Shown: positions 11,986-21,412 of the stretch, one piece after another
How positions within the stretch are numbered: position 1 is the stretch's first letter
Layout of the letters: each line of letters starts with the position of its first letter
Assembly: GCA_049724395.1 (NCBI GenBank)
Contig: JAUGWO010000082.1
Coordinates: 186,001-250,000, forward strand
Length of the DNA: 64,000 bases
Direction: 5' to 3'
Source: Spongospora subterranea f. sp. subterranea
Lineage: Eukaryota > Endomyxa: Phytomyxea > Phytomyxea > Plasmodiophorida
The notes under the pieces: generated by a model
Told to the model about the DNA's origin: nothing
Databases searched by the model: none
What the model saw: only the letters and a program-made list of their open reading frames with translations
Position numbers and translations under genes: made by a program

Positions 11986-13104
11986 TTATATGTCGAAATT
12001 TGGTTTACGGGGGGTTGTAAGGTCGGCTGGGGTTAATGGCATCGTCGCTATACCGGCGTGATGATCCGACATGTCCAACTGTTCCCCGTTATTCTCGTAC
12101 CGAACGTGTTCGACGTGGAACGTGATCGCTGGCAGGTCGGGAGCGGCGGCGGTGGACGACGACGACGCGCCTGGCAACATCAACGGCACGACGTAGTCGA
12201 GATGCGAGTCGAAATCCAGGTCGGGCGTGGTGGTGGCTTTGAGGTCGGGGTGCAATCGCCTCAGGTAGTTATTGGTCCCATAATGAACTGAGTAATCGTC
12301 AAGAACATCGGTGGCGTCCGGCTGGTTTTCCGATTTGAACAACGGACGTCCCGCCTCGACTATCGCAAACTTGTCCTTGACCTTATCCCAGGCGAACGTC
12401 TTCTTTTCCGATTGTTCGAGTCCGTCCATGTTCAGGTCGCCCATCAATATCAGCGAGTCGAGTCGTTCGTCTTTCAGGTTGTTCTTGACGTATCGGTTGA
12501 TCTCGCCGAGCTGCTGATCCCTGACCGATTGCGCCGTCGCCGCCACCGACCTGCCCGAGAAACGGCCGCACATGGAGTCGTCGGCCTGAAGATGGGTGGC
12601 GATGATCCCGACCTTGTGTTTGCGGTCGCCGTCCACGATCGTCGTGCTGACGTAGATGAAGCCCTTGTTCGACAGGCGATCGGTACCGCAGCTCGTCGTG
12701 AACGCCTGGAAAAAGGTCTTGGACAGTGGCGTTCTGGACATAACGCAGATGCCAGCGTTGACTGGCGTAGTCCAACTCTTGGGCGTCGAATCTGTAATAA
12801 AAAAATCCAACTGCGCTGCTGTTTTCTCCAACATTGCCCGACTGCTCGACGAAAACGCCTCCTGAAATGCGAGAATGTCGAGGTTGAATTCGGCGACCTT
12901 GTTGGCGATCTGTGTGGGCATGTGCTTGATACGAGGGCCAGGTGGCAGATAGAGAAACCAGGTGAGAGGCGCTGGGAATAATTGCATGTTGTAGGTCATG
13001 AGGTTGAGCGTGCGGGGAACGGTCGCCGCCTTCACAACGACGATATGAGGGATCGCGAACAGGATCACCACGACCAACAGGGGTATCGGGCTTGGATATT
13101 TCAT
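11986..13104 (-). CDS. Secreted sphingomyelinase C-like phosphodiesterase, paralogue 2
   Basis: A 372-residue intronless frame. Residues 1-26 are a classic signal peptide (basic start, VVVILFAIPHIVVV core, cleavage near VKA-A), so the enzyme is predicted to be secreted or to enter an endomembrane lumen. EEP-fold motifs in order: NLMTYNMQLFP (about 34-44), FQEAF (E82), TSCGTDRLSNKGF (C139), THLQADDSMCG (H171, C179), MGDLNMDG (D223, N225), LDYVVP and MSDHHAGIA near the C-terminus. Bacterial sphingomyelinase C has a cysteine pair in equivalent motifs, which supports the assignment over generic nucleases. It is a tandem paralogue of the gene downstream, about 0.6 kb away. The lack of introns, where neighbours have many, is compatible with acquisition from bacteria, but this is inference. 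All catalytic motifs are present. Confidence 0.87.
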   Translation of the reverse strand: MKYPSPIPLLVVVILFAIPHIVVVKAATVPRTLNLMTYNMQLFPAPLTWFLYLPPGPRIKHMPTQIANKVAEFNLDILAFQEAFSSSSRAMLEKTAAQLDFFITDSTPKSWTTPVNAGICVMSRTPLSKTFFQAFTTSCGTDRLSNKGFIYVSTTIVDGDRKHKVGIIATHLQADDSMCGRFSGRSVAATAQSVRDQQLGEINRYVKNNLKDERLDSLILMGDLNMDGLEQSEKKTFAWDKVKDKFAIVEAGRPLFKSENQPDATDVLDDYSVHYGTNNYLRRLHPDLKATTTPDLDFDSHLDYVVPLMLPGASSSSTAAAPDLPAITFHVEHVRYENNGEQLDMSDHHAGIATMPLTPADLTTPRKPNFDI

Positions 13105-13411
13105 TGTCGGACGGGAGACGAGAAATAATCAGTCGTCGGGGTTTGGAAATATAATAGGGAATGACTCGGTGTCGGCGTTGGACGTGTCCAGATGGCGCTA
13201 TCATCCGATCACGGCAAGTTCCGCTCGCAGGATTATTCAGGAGATCGATCACAGATTGTGGACGTGTCGAGACAACTCCACTGGGGCGACCGACAACAGA
13301 CCGTTATGGTGGGAATAGAAATATGGTCGGGGACAAGCAGATGATCAGATCACGGTGACGTGCCGACAGTTGAATATGGCCCAAACATGGCCCCAAATCC
13401 TCGATTTGGCC

Positions 13412-13841
13412 CAACATGGTTTAAGGACTTGAATCCGTCCTTCGTTGCCTTTAATCCTGATTCTTCTCGAACCTAGCCCTCACTTGAATAATAGATAATC
13501 AATGTCGTCGAAGCAAAGCATTGTCCAAGGTTGTTTCAAATACGTCATATCCTCGACCTTGGAAAACGGCACGAAATATCGCTGCCGTCAGTATCGCGCC
13601 ACAAAGCACAGGCCAGAGCAGTTCGAGACCGGTGTTGATCGCTGACCCTTGACGATTCCATCGGGCAAAAACCACCAACGTAGGAATGCACTGTTCGGGC
13701 CTGTGCGTTGTGGCGCGACGCCGACTACAGCGATAGCATCTCGTGCCATTCTATAAAAAAGAAGTGAGGGCTAGGTTCGAGAAGAATCAGGATCAAAAGG
13801 CAACGAAGGAACGGGACATTCAAGTCCTTAAGACATGTTAT
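13412..13841. repeat. Foldback element HP1 (long inverted repeat)
   Basis: The outer arms begin AACATGGTTTAAGGACTTGA at about 13414. They recur inverted up to about 13841, through the block CTGATTCTTCTCGAACCTAG and its complement near 13771. Inner parts pair imperfectly too (the GGCACGAAAT and CGCGCCACAA blocks). Nothing inside encodes a transposase. It looks like a MITE or foldback element. Confidence 0.8.
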
Positions 13842-13937
13842 TCTTTTCGAACCTATAATCAGTTTTCCTAATAAATAACGGGGGTGTTCTCGTGTCAATG
13901 GTGATCGAGTACATGAGTTAGTGATCGACACCACATT

Positions 13938-14152
13938 TTCCGTTGATCGCTGATCTTGACGGTTCAATCGGGCAATACTACCAATGTGGCGAAACACTGT
14001 TCTGGCCTGGGCCTTGTGCCACGACGCTTTCATGCCGTTTTCCGACGTCGAGGATATGACGATATACTGTCGCTGCAGTCGGCGTCGTGGCCAGAGCAGT
14101 GCTTTTGCTACATTTGTTAGTGTTGGCCGATAAAACGGTCAAGGTCAACGAT
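13938..14152. repeat. Foldback element HP2, related to the inner part of HP1
   Basis: The left arm GTTGATCGCTGATCTTGACG, through AATGTGGCGAAACACTG, pairs imperfectly with the complement of 14060-14152 (GGCCAGAGCAGTGC and GGTCAAGGTCAACGATGG). The same block occurs at 13630-13720 and, as a half copy, at 14494-14573, so these are dispersed copies of one family. Confidence 0.7.
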
Positions 14153-14199
14153 GGTCGGCGGGCTCACTGCTGCCAGAACTAGACTAAATCACGTGCTGG

Positions 14200-14459
14200 T
14201 CAAGAATGTCGAGGAGGAGGTCGTGTCCTGAGAAATGTGCTGCTATTCATTAATATTCCGACGGTGTCAATTTTCTCCAGATGAAAGGAATGATTGATGA
14301 TCTGGCCTGAAACTGACCGATCACGAACCGCAACCCCAATCTGGGTGGAACGCCATGCGGTTGGTGGTCAGAAGCCAGATCATCAATCATTGCTTTCATC
14401 TTATACCCAATAAATTGCAGCACATTTCACAGGACCGACCTCCTTCTTGACATTCTTGT
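14200..14459. repeat. Foldback element HP3, arms of about 110 bp
   Basis: CAAGAATGTCGAGGAGGAGG at 14201 pairs with the complement ending at 14459. The pairing continues through AATGATTGATGATCTGGC in both arms. The loop is about 50-60 bp. Sequence differs from HP1 and HP2. Confidence 0.85.
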
Positions 14460-14493
14460 CAATATTCATGATCTAGGTCAAGGTGAGCGCCCG

Positions 14494-14573
14494 ATGCTGA
14501 TCGCTGACCTTGACGGTTCAATTGGGCAATACTCCAATGCAGTGAAGCACTGCTCTGGCCTGCGCTTTGTGGC
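14494..14573. repeat. Half copy of the HP1/HP2 arm
   Basis: GATCGCTGACCTTGACGGTT followed by GGGCAATACTCCAATG and CACTGCTCTGGCCTG matches the left arms at 13630 and 13940. No paired second arm lies adjacent. Confidence 0.75.
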
Positions 14574-14858
14574 GCCCGTGTATGAGGAAGATTACACAAC
14601 ATAGGCTGGCTGGATTGGGGTCATCCTGGAAGATACAAGACGGTCAAACAACCAGGTTGGCTGGATCCGATTATGAACAATTATCGGATCAAATCGATGT
14701 GATTGATTCCAATCACAATGAAGATATCGGTTCTCAATGTGTGTAATGACAGTGCAGATCTATACTATAGATGTGATGACTACCGCAGGCAGTAAAAAAC
14801 GTGTTTTTGTTCAATATTCACCATAATACCATTTGATATTTCCTTCGCTTTTATCCAC

Positions 14859-15093
14859 GATCAATTGCCGATCAGATTCTCATCTTGTTTCACCTCACTC
14901 AACAATCACTCATTCGGCAATAGGATCTCGACGTGTGTAATGACAGTACAGGGCTGTCAAGGTCTGATGACGTCCAATTGCCGATCAGATTCTCATCCTG
15001 TACTGTCATGACACACCTCGAGGTTCTATTGCCGAATGAGTATTTGCTGGGTGAGGTGAATTAGGACGAGAATCTGATCGGCAATTGGACGTC
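14859..15093. repeat. Foldback element HP4, arms of about 95 bp plus a third partial copy
   Basis: CAATTGCCGATCAGATTCTC opens the left arm, which runs through CTCATTCGGCAATAGGATCT to GTAATGACAGTACAGG. The inverse runs from TGTACTGTCATGACACACC at about 15000 to the complement of the first block at 15093. A third copy of the opening block (14967-14998) fills the loop. Confidence 0.85.
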
Positions 15094-16461
15094 ATCACAC
15101 CCGATGCAGATGATATTGCCAGTCTATATTCGATCAATAATGCGGTTATACCCTACAATGACACAATCACGGTTAGGATATCTATCTGTTTCCGATTTGC
15201 CAAAATGGAATATATTGTTAGATTGAGGGAATTGTTCAGATAACGATGTCGAGGACCTGGATATCGGCAGGGTTGACATTGCACCGATTGTATGTCAGGC
15301 AGGTTGGCGGTCTACACAGCCTGATCACAACACTCTGCGAACCTTCTGGTCCAGCGCTATCCCCTATCGATCCTAACCGATCGAGGATATCTCTCGGACA
15401 AGGCCGAAAGTGCAGCTGCATATCGAATTTCAGCGTTTAGCAAGGCACGTCGATTCCGTCCAAGGGAGAAACTGCAGTCGCCGTTGCTGCAGATGGAAGA
15501 GAATATAGCAGAGTTTGAGGATTCACATGAGGAACAGCAATTCGACGGTGGTGATCCGTTTTCAGTGGTCTGGGGATATACGATTGGTGCATGTGAAGTG
15601 ATGATATCGTACGATGGTGCAACTATCTCACACGACCAAGTATCGCACAGGAATCCATCTAAGGCCCATCCAAGGAACACTATCCACCGATCATCGATGA
15701 CCAGTTTGAACTTCCCCAAGATCTTCGATGATTCAAATCAATTTACCAAATTCCAATATGCATTTAACAGCTCATTACAAACGCCATTGCTAGATTTTCA
15801 ACATTTCAACATCATCTGACTGAGTTAGATCGTTTTAAAACTTTTTTTGATTTTTGGAACAGTTAAAAGTCATATCAGGCTTTTTTTGGGTCAAATCGGG
15901 ATTTTGGGCCATTTTCAACTCGCTCGTGACATGATTCAAATGGCAATCTCGTTGGTGTTGATTATACTTTTGTAGCGCTTCGTCTCAGACGCGGTGGGGA
16001 GTCAGCGGAGGGTTTATTGATTCTCTGGCAGGGCAAACGACAGAAACAAGTTTTCTTAACTTATTCACATAAAACGCAAACAATCCCCGATTTGCGGAGA
16101 AAACACTTTTCCGAATAACGGTTGCATTGGTGTCGTCGATAGCGAGTGAGAATTAGTGCCCATCATACATGTGATGTATGGTCAATTCGTTTGTAGGGGG
16201 GCAGACAATACGAGGTTTTGCTGTTCATGAAGTAAAACTTCAGTCCCAATAAACGGTTCCCGATTTCCTACCTAGTTCTGTGTGTCAAACGCGCAATACG
16301 CCAACGCAACGACATGGATTTGACCAGCTGAAATCAACAAGGCCAGCCTGCATGAGGTCCAGACTCCTCTCCAGTGCAGCGTTTGCTGTGTTGCCGGGTT
16401 CCGGACTGCGCCCGAACTCGCGTCAACTTACCGCTGATTTCCCTGGCGGTGGCGATCAAAA
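15094..16461. other. Intergenic with an unassigned open stretch
   Basis: A plus-strand open stretch at 15484-15819 (EEQQFDGGDPFSVVWGYTIG) has a protein-like amino-acid mix but no recognised domain, no clear start and several stops upstream. A minus frame overlaps it. T-rich DNA lies at 15830-15900. Confidence 0.4.
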
Positions 16462-17004
16462 ATGTCATCGGAACAGGACGATATTCGGAAACGCCGGGCA
16501 GCAGAGCGTCGTGCGAAAATTCTGGCTTCATCGGCGTCGCGGATGGCGGTCGTGGAAGGCACGACTAAATCGCTGCATGGCGATGATGGCAAAATGGCGC
16601 CATCGAGTCAGACCGAAGTTGCAACACCACCAGCCTTTGTCTCCATGGCGTGCGTGACGAGACTCTCTCAAGTTCGTTGGCAATTAGACACGGCGATGCA
16701 CTTCATCTTGTGGGTTCTCAGCGCCATAATCGGGGTGAATAATCGCCTATTGGGATGGCAATCCAGCTATCGCCAGATCGTCGCCATTCATCTGGTCGTG
16801 ACATTGGGGTGTTTCATCGCCTCTGAATACGCCAGGTATCGCCTAGCTGGAGGACGGTTTGGTCTCAATAACGATAAATTGATGGTCATGGGTGATGTCG
16901 CTGAGCTGATCTTGGCCTGTGGAAGAGCAGTATCGATGTGCATCGACAACTTGGCCCTAGTGGCGTTCACGTACGTGATGACAGGCTATCTTACTACAGG
17001 ATAA
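16462..17004 (+). CDS. GET2/CAMLG-like tail-anchored protein receptor subunit
   Basis: Probable ER-membrane receptor subunit of the guided-entry pathway for tail-anchored proteins. The N-terminus after the ATG carries KRRAAERRAKILASSASRM, resembling the basic motif by which Get2 and CAMLG bind the Get3 ATPase. A polar linker follows, then three hydrophobic segments at about residues 80-100 (FILWVLSAIIGV), 110-127 (IVAIHLVVTLGCF) and 160-178 (ALVAFTYVMTG). The total of 180 residues is shorter than human CAMLG (about 300) but the layout is the same: cytosolic basic N-terminus, three membrane spans. It is a single exon, convergent with the AAE18-like gene that ends at 17134. The family is poorly conserved in sequence, so the call rests on motif plus topology. 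Confidence 0.6.
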   Translation: MSSEQDDIRKRRAAERRAKILASSASRMAVVEGTTKSLHGDDGKMAPSSQTEVATPPAFVSMACVTRLSQVRWQLDTAMHFILWVLSAIIGVNNRLLGWQSSYRQIVAIHLVVTLGCFIASEYARYRLAGGRFGLNNDKLMVMGDVAELILACGRAVSMCIDNLALVAFTYVMTGYLTTG

Positions 17005-17133
17005 AATTCCCAATTCTAGGAGCAGTATTGATCAACACACTTCATTATTTTAACAATGCACAATGAGTGAGAAGTTATCAAATACAAATTTTCTACAGAA
17101 AACCTCTTCCTCTTTTTGAAGCTTTAATATATC

Positions 17134-20103
17134 TCACAGTTTCGGGTTTCGAGTATATCGAGCCCGCAGTTCACGCCGCATCACCTTCCCGGTTGCCGTT
17201 CTTGGAAGCGCTGTAAGTAGACAGACATCGTGGATCTAGAATAGCAGTTTTACTAGCAATACCGAACCAGGAACCAGGTCGACCTTGAAAAGTGGATTAA
17301 GGCGTTCCTTGATAATTGCTTGCAGTTTAATTTTCAGTTCCGATTGCGCTACGCCGGCCCCTAAGGTATGGCTTTGCATTAGACGAAAATGGTAACTGAC
17401 AAAACTAACAACCTATCGAATTACCCTTTGACACGACGAAAACAACAAGTAGATCAGGCCCGCCATCTGCAGGCGAGGTAGCGATGGCGGCACATTCACT
17501 AACAGCATCGCAAAGGCAGCAAACATTTTCGAGCTGAACACTGGAAACCTTAATTCCACCAAGATTCTATGACCGGATTTGAATTATCGACAAAAAAAAT
17601 CTGACAACAAATTGCCTACCATTGTGTCATCGGCTCTGGTGAAAAAACATTAGATTAAAAGTCCAACAAAATATCGAGGGAAAAAATACCTTCCCATTGC
17701 GCGATAATAACCGGACTCTTGCAGAATTCGATCACCATGTCGTCTTAGCGTTTTTCCCTCTGGACCGGTTGGCAAATCCGCAAAGTAAACCTTCTTGGAA
17801 ATGAGTTCGAGTATTCGACTGCAGCATTGACGTACCTTGAAATGGTCTTGATTGAGAATCACATTGGAAAGACCTAAACTTGGGCCGACCAATGCAATTT
17901 CCCCTTCACTAAAAATTGGTTGCAGTGTAATGTTCAGCGAAGCAATCGCTACAGTATTAGCATCGCCTGACCTAGAGTCGCTTCCTAAAGTCGCAATTTC
18001 GATTGATGGGGTAACTGTACTAAACCAGGATGGAGCCTGCGCTTGCGTCATTGTTCCGGCAAGGTACCCACCCCCTGCAGCATTGAACGTTAAGCGAAAC
18101 GGCTCAGCGTTGTCGGCTAACATTGCGGAATGGGTAGTCAAATTGACTCGAAACCCGTTACCAAGTTTTTTATCTGCAATTACCGCATAGAAAACAACCG
18201 AAAACATTGATGTAAGCTTGTCCAAAGAGAATGAAAAGCGCGAGATAACAAATTCAACTTTCGAACCGCAAGCAAACTGCTTCAGAAAACATAACCAATT
18301 TTCTCAACGCGAGGCCAGTCATGATAATTCTATGGATCGCAGCAAACGGCAACACAACTTATTACCAATTTCCGTGCCGCCACAGTATTCGATAACAGGC
18401 GCATAACCGGGACGTTGACTCATCAGCCATAATTGATCAGCAGGAGTACTGGCTTCACCGGTGCTTGAGTATCTTGAAACTCCCGCCCACAAACCGTCCC
18501 TCACACAGTCAAGTTGACGTAATTGTTTAGTAATGCCTGGAACAAGTCCGAGCATATCGACTTTAGCATTTGCGATAAATGAGCAGAAAGCTTCGGACAT
18601 GGGCGAACCGCAAAAAAGGCCGATAGTGGCTTTGTTAATCAGAGTAGCAAACACGAGAAATGGCGCCATCTGCATCCAAGGTCAACATGACAAACATGAA
18701 ATTGAAATCTTTAAACACCAGCATGTTAAAACGCGCGCGTAGAAATGATCAAGCAGTAAGAAAAACTCTCACCATCCATCCAAAATTTGTCGGCCACACA
18801 ATACACTCGCCCGCTTTTATATTATGAAGAAGATACCCATCGCAAGCTGCTTTGATGGGCGTAGAATGATTCCAGGGAATCGCCTTTGGCGCGCCGGTGG
18901 TTCCACTGCTGAACAAAATATTGATTGGAGCTTCAGCAGGCAACGCAACCGCAGCGAAGGCCCCAGCACCTTTCGCGATGAACTGATTCCACGCAAGATC
19001 CGCTTCACTTCGTAATTCGCAGGCAATGTCAGTTCCTGAAAACATCATTCGAATAAAATGTATGAGTAATTACAATAAGATGAATGACGCACCTTCGGCA
19101 TGGGAATCTATAACAAGACCAGGAAGAACGACACTGAAAGCGCGGAATCATACGCTGACTGGATCACACGTTCATATAAAGGGATGCGTTTCTCTCCACG
19201 ATAGATAAAGTCTTGCGTAAAAACTACCCTGCATTTGCTGATTTCCAAACGAGTCCTGACTTCTTCTGCTGAAAAACTGTCTGCGATAGATACGGCTACA
19301 AATCCTGCTTTGATCAACCCGAGGTAGATGGCAACCGACTCAGCTGTCATTTCCATGAAAATCGCGGCGGTGTCTCCTTGACGTAAACCACAAACAGTTA
19401 AAGCGTTTGCCACTCGATCTGCATAATTTTCTAGCTCGCCATAACTCCATTCGGAAATTACCGATTGACTTTCTCGTTGAAACCTTATCGCAGGTGAATT
19501 ACTTGTCTGTTGAAAGCAACTTTGCGCAATATTCATCTGCAAGTGCCAAGTAAGGATATGATGAAGATATAAACGTATAACTTAGTCGTGTAATTAAAAA
19601 TAGAGCAAGGAAAAGAAGGAGCAATCGAAAGAGCACCTTACTTTCGCATTTGGTAGATATTTTACTTTTGAAACGCCCTCAGAAACATCAAAAATTGCAG
19701 AAGGTGCATTTGAAAATTGAATTGAAAGAGCTTGCAAAACTGCATTCCAGAACCCTTCCCGATCTTTGATGGAGAAATTACACAGTGAGGCAAAACAGTC
19801 TCTGCTCAGGTCGATCCCAAGCCGCATGCATAGGGCTGCGGCATTGCTATGCTGGATAACTTGCGGATCTGGAAAATACGCCATCCACGGTTGCGGCGTC
19901 CCTTCATAGCATTTTTTATACAGAAGCTGGTGAATGGAAAACGGCAACGTTGGTGGTCCCGACAGCACCGTTTTTAAAAGGGTTCGCCAGCGTTGCATGG
20001 GATCGTCAACCGACAGAGCTGCATTCATAGTATTTACTAACCCAGCGGCATCGATATTGGAAGGAAGCAACGACTGCAATTCTTCTAACCTCATCAATCT
20101 CAT
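17134..20103 (-). CDS. AAE17/AAE18-like acyl-activating enzyme (AMP-forming), putative PTS1
   Basis: Adenylate-forming enzyme that activates a carboxylic acid to its CoA thioester. The N-terminal extension typical of plant AAE17/18 is visible (PFSIHQLLYKKCYEG, NFSIKDREGFWNAVLQAL). The AMP-binding core then has WSYGELENYADRVAN, NILFSSGTTGAPKAIPWNHS (phosphate loop), CIVWPTNFGWMV, EYCGGTE and GGGYLAGTM. The C-terminal domain has LRRHGD, NLGGIKVSS and LPRTATGKVMRREL, with the catalytic Lys in TATGK. It ends NPKL; PKL is a minor peroxisomal PTS1 variant known from plants. About nine short introns are implied. The ATG at 20103 is chosen because the frame above it opens only from a GTG. AAE18 is preferred over acetoacetyl-CoA synthetase because of the N-terminal block; the substrate is unknown. 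Confidence 0.87.
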
Positions 20104-20240
20104 TTTGAAAATAAACAGCGACAAAAATAAAAGTAACCAATAGTAACTTAAACTGCTACGGTACAGCACTCCCGTCGACCACTTTGCTGCACTCACATGG
20201 CTACGCCGCAGATTTCGCCGTGGGCCTCATGTCTGACTGA

Positions 20241-21412
20241 TTACAGTTCCAGTTCACAGTCCCGCAAATCCGGGTGTGACTTTCCCTTCCGCTGGAGATG
20301 CATTCTTGACGCGGGGACGCCCACAGGCCGGTAGGTTACGCTGACCAGCAGATCTTCCAACAGTTCATGACTCAATGATCTCGCATTTTGCAAAAACCGA
20401 GAGAATATATGAGGAATCAGTGTTCGCCATTCATTTCTGGAGCATAAAACTGTTGCCTGAGGCTCATATTTGTGCAAATATTCTTTGTGCCGGTAAAGAA
20501 TTCACGCGGTACGACGACGCTGCTTCCATTTCTAACCCAAAGCAAACTTATCGAGTTCCAATTATATTAATATTTTGGGGGTTTTCCAAAAGTCTTATCG
20601 CAATAGGCTTGTGAGGTCTAACCTTCCAACACCAAAGTAAGTTTATCCTTTGATGCAAGCCATCGCCGACCGTGACGGAAAAGCTGCCCCATTCCTCCAT
20701 GACCAGTTAACGTCGTAAAGCACTTCGGACGCTCCTTGGAATCAATCGTACGTCATTTGCCATGATTTTTTTCTTTCACACTGAAAAAAGAAAAGAAACG
20801 ATATTTATAGTTCTGCCGCCGTCCAGGGAGTTAGAATTTCCAGGTCAAAAATTCCGAATATGGTCATTGTTCAATTCTCGTCCTTACCGGTGGCGCATTC
20901 GCGTTTCATCGATTTTTTGTATGGGTATCAACATTAGGACGCCGTAGATACTATTATGTGCATCACATCTTGAACAGAGCTCTCCGCTAATCAGGGCAAT
21001 GGAAAGCTTACCAGGTCGAGGTGAATTAATACACAGTGAGCGATTCTGGCTGATTATACGGCAGAATAATACTACCAACATTCGAATCAGGCTAATGCTC
21101 CTACATTGTTCATTTGTCTGCCTTCATCAATGAAAATTTGAATGCTCAGGTAAAATGTACATATAAGGTCATCATTCGAATTCTCAGTAAAAAAGCTCTG
21201 TTTGACAAAAACAATCGGCCAGTAAACTTGAGCCGCCCATTATCAAATTGGCCCGGCGTTGGATGGCGAAATGCTTTGATGTGAAACAATGTAGAATTTG
21301 GTATTTCGTAATTGGTATCCATTTCTAGTAACAATTGTTCGGCTTTCAAACTCGCGCATTGCAACTTGTCTGATCGACTCGCCCAGAAGTATCCTTCAAA
21401 TCTAGAATGCAC
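20241..21412 (-). CDS. Probable multi-exon gene, product not recognised
   Basis: Several protein-like pieces lie in order on the minus strand. 21180-21412 has FEGYFWASRSDKLQCASLKA, 20890-21080 has GELCSRCDAHNSIYGVLMLI, 20640-20740 has CFTTLTGHGGMGQLFRHGRR, and 20241-20500 has YEPQATVLCSRNEWRTLIPH running to a stop at 20241. The pieces are divided by T-rich, intron-like DNA with GTAAG-type donors (20915, 21020), but I could not fix all phases. The first piece opens from GTG, so the true start is unclear and may be further right. No family was recognised. Evidence for a gene is the succession of non-repetitive coding-like pieces, not a domain. Confidence 0.35.

Noticed and set aside
12412-12981. 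Open frame of 189 codons on the plus strand opposite the same gene
   Set aside because: Antisense mirror of conserved codons; composition explained by the gene below it.
12383-13252. Open frame of 289 codons on the minus strand overlapping the secreted sphingomyelinase-like gene
   Set aside because: Runs in a different phase of the same strand through a GC-rich real gene. It is Arg/His-rich with no domain, a typical shadow.
19594-20196. N-terminal hydrophobic extension of the AAE18-like protein (YYWLLLFLSLFIF)
   Set aside because: That frame opens only from a GTG and reads T-rich leader DNA; the ATG at 20103 gives the family-like start.
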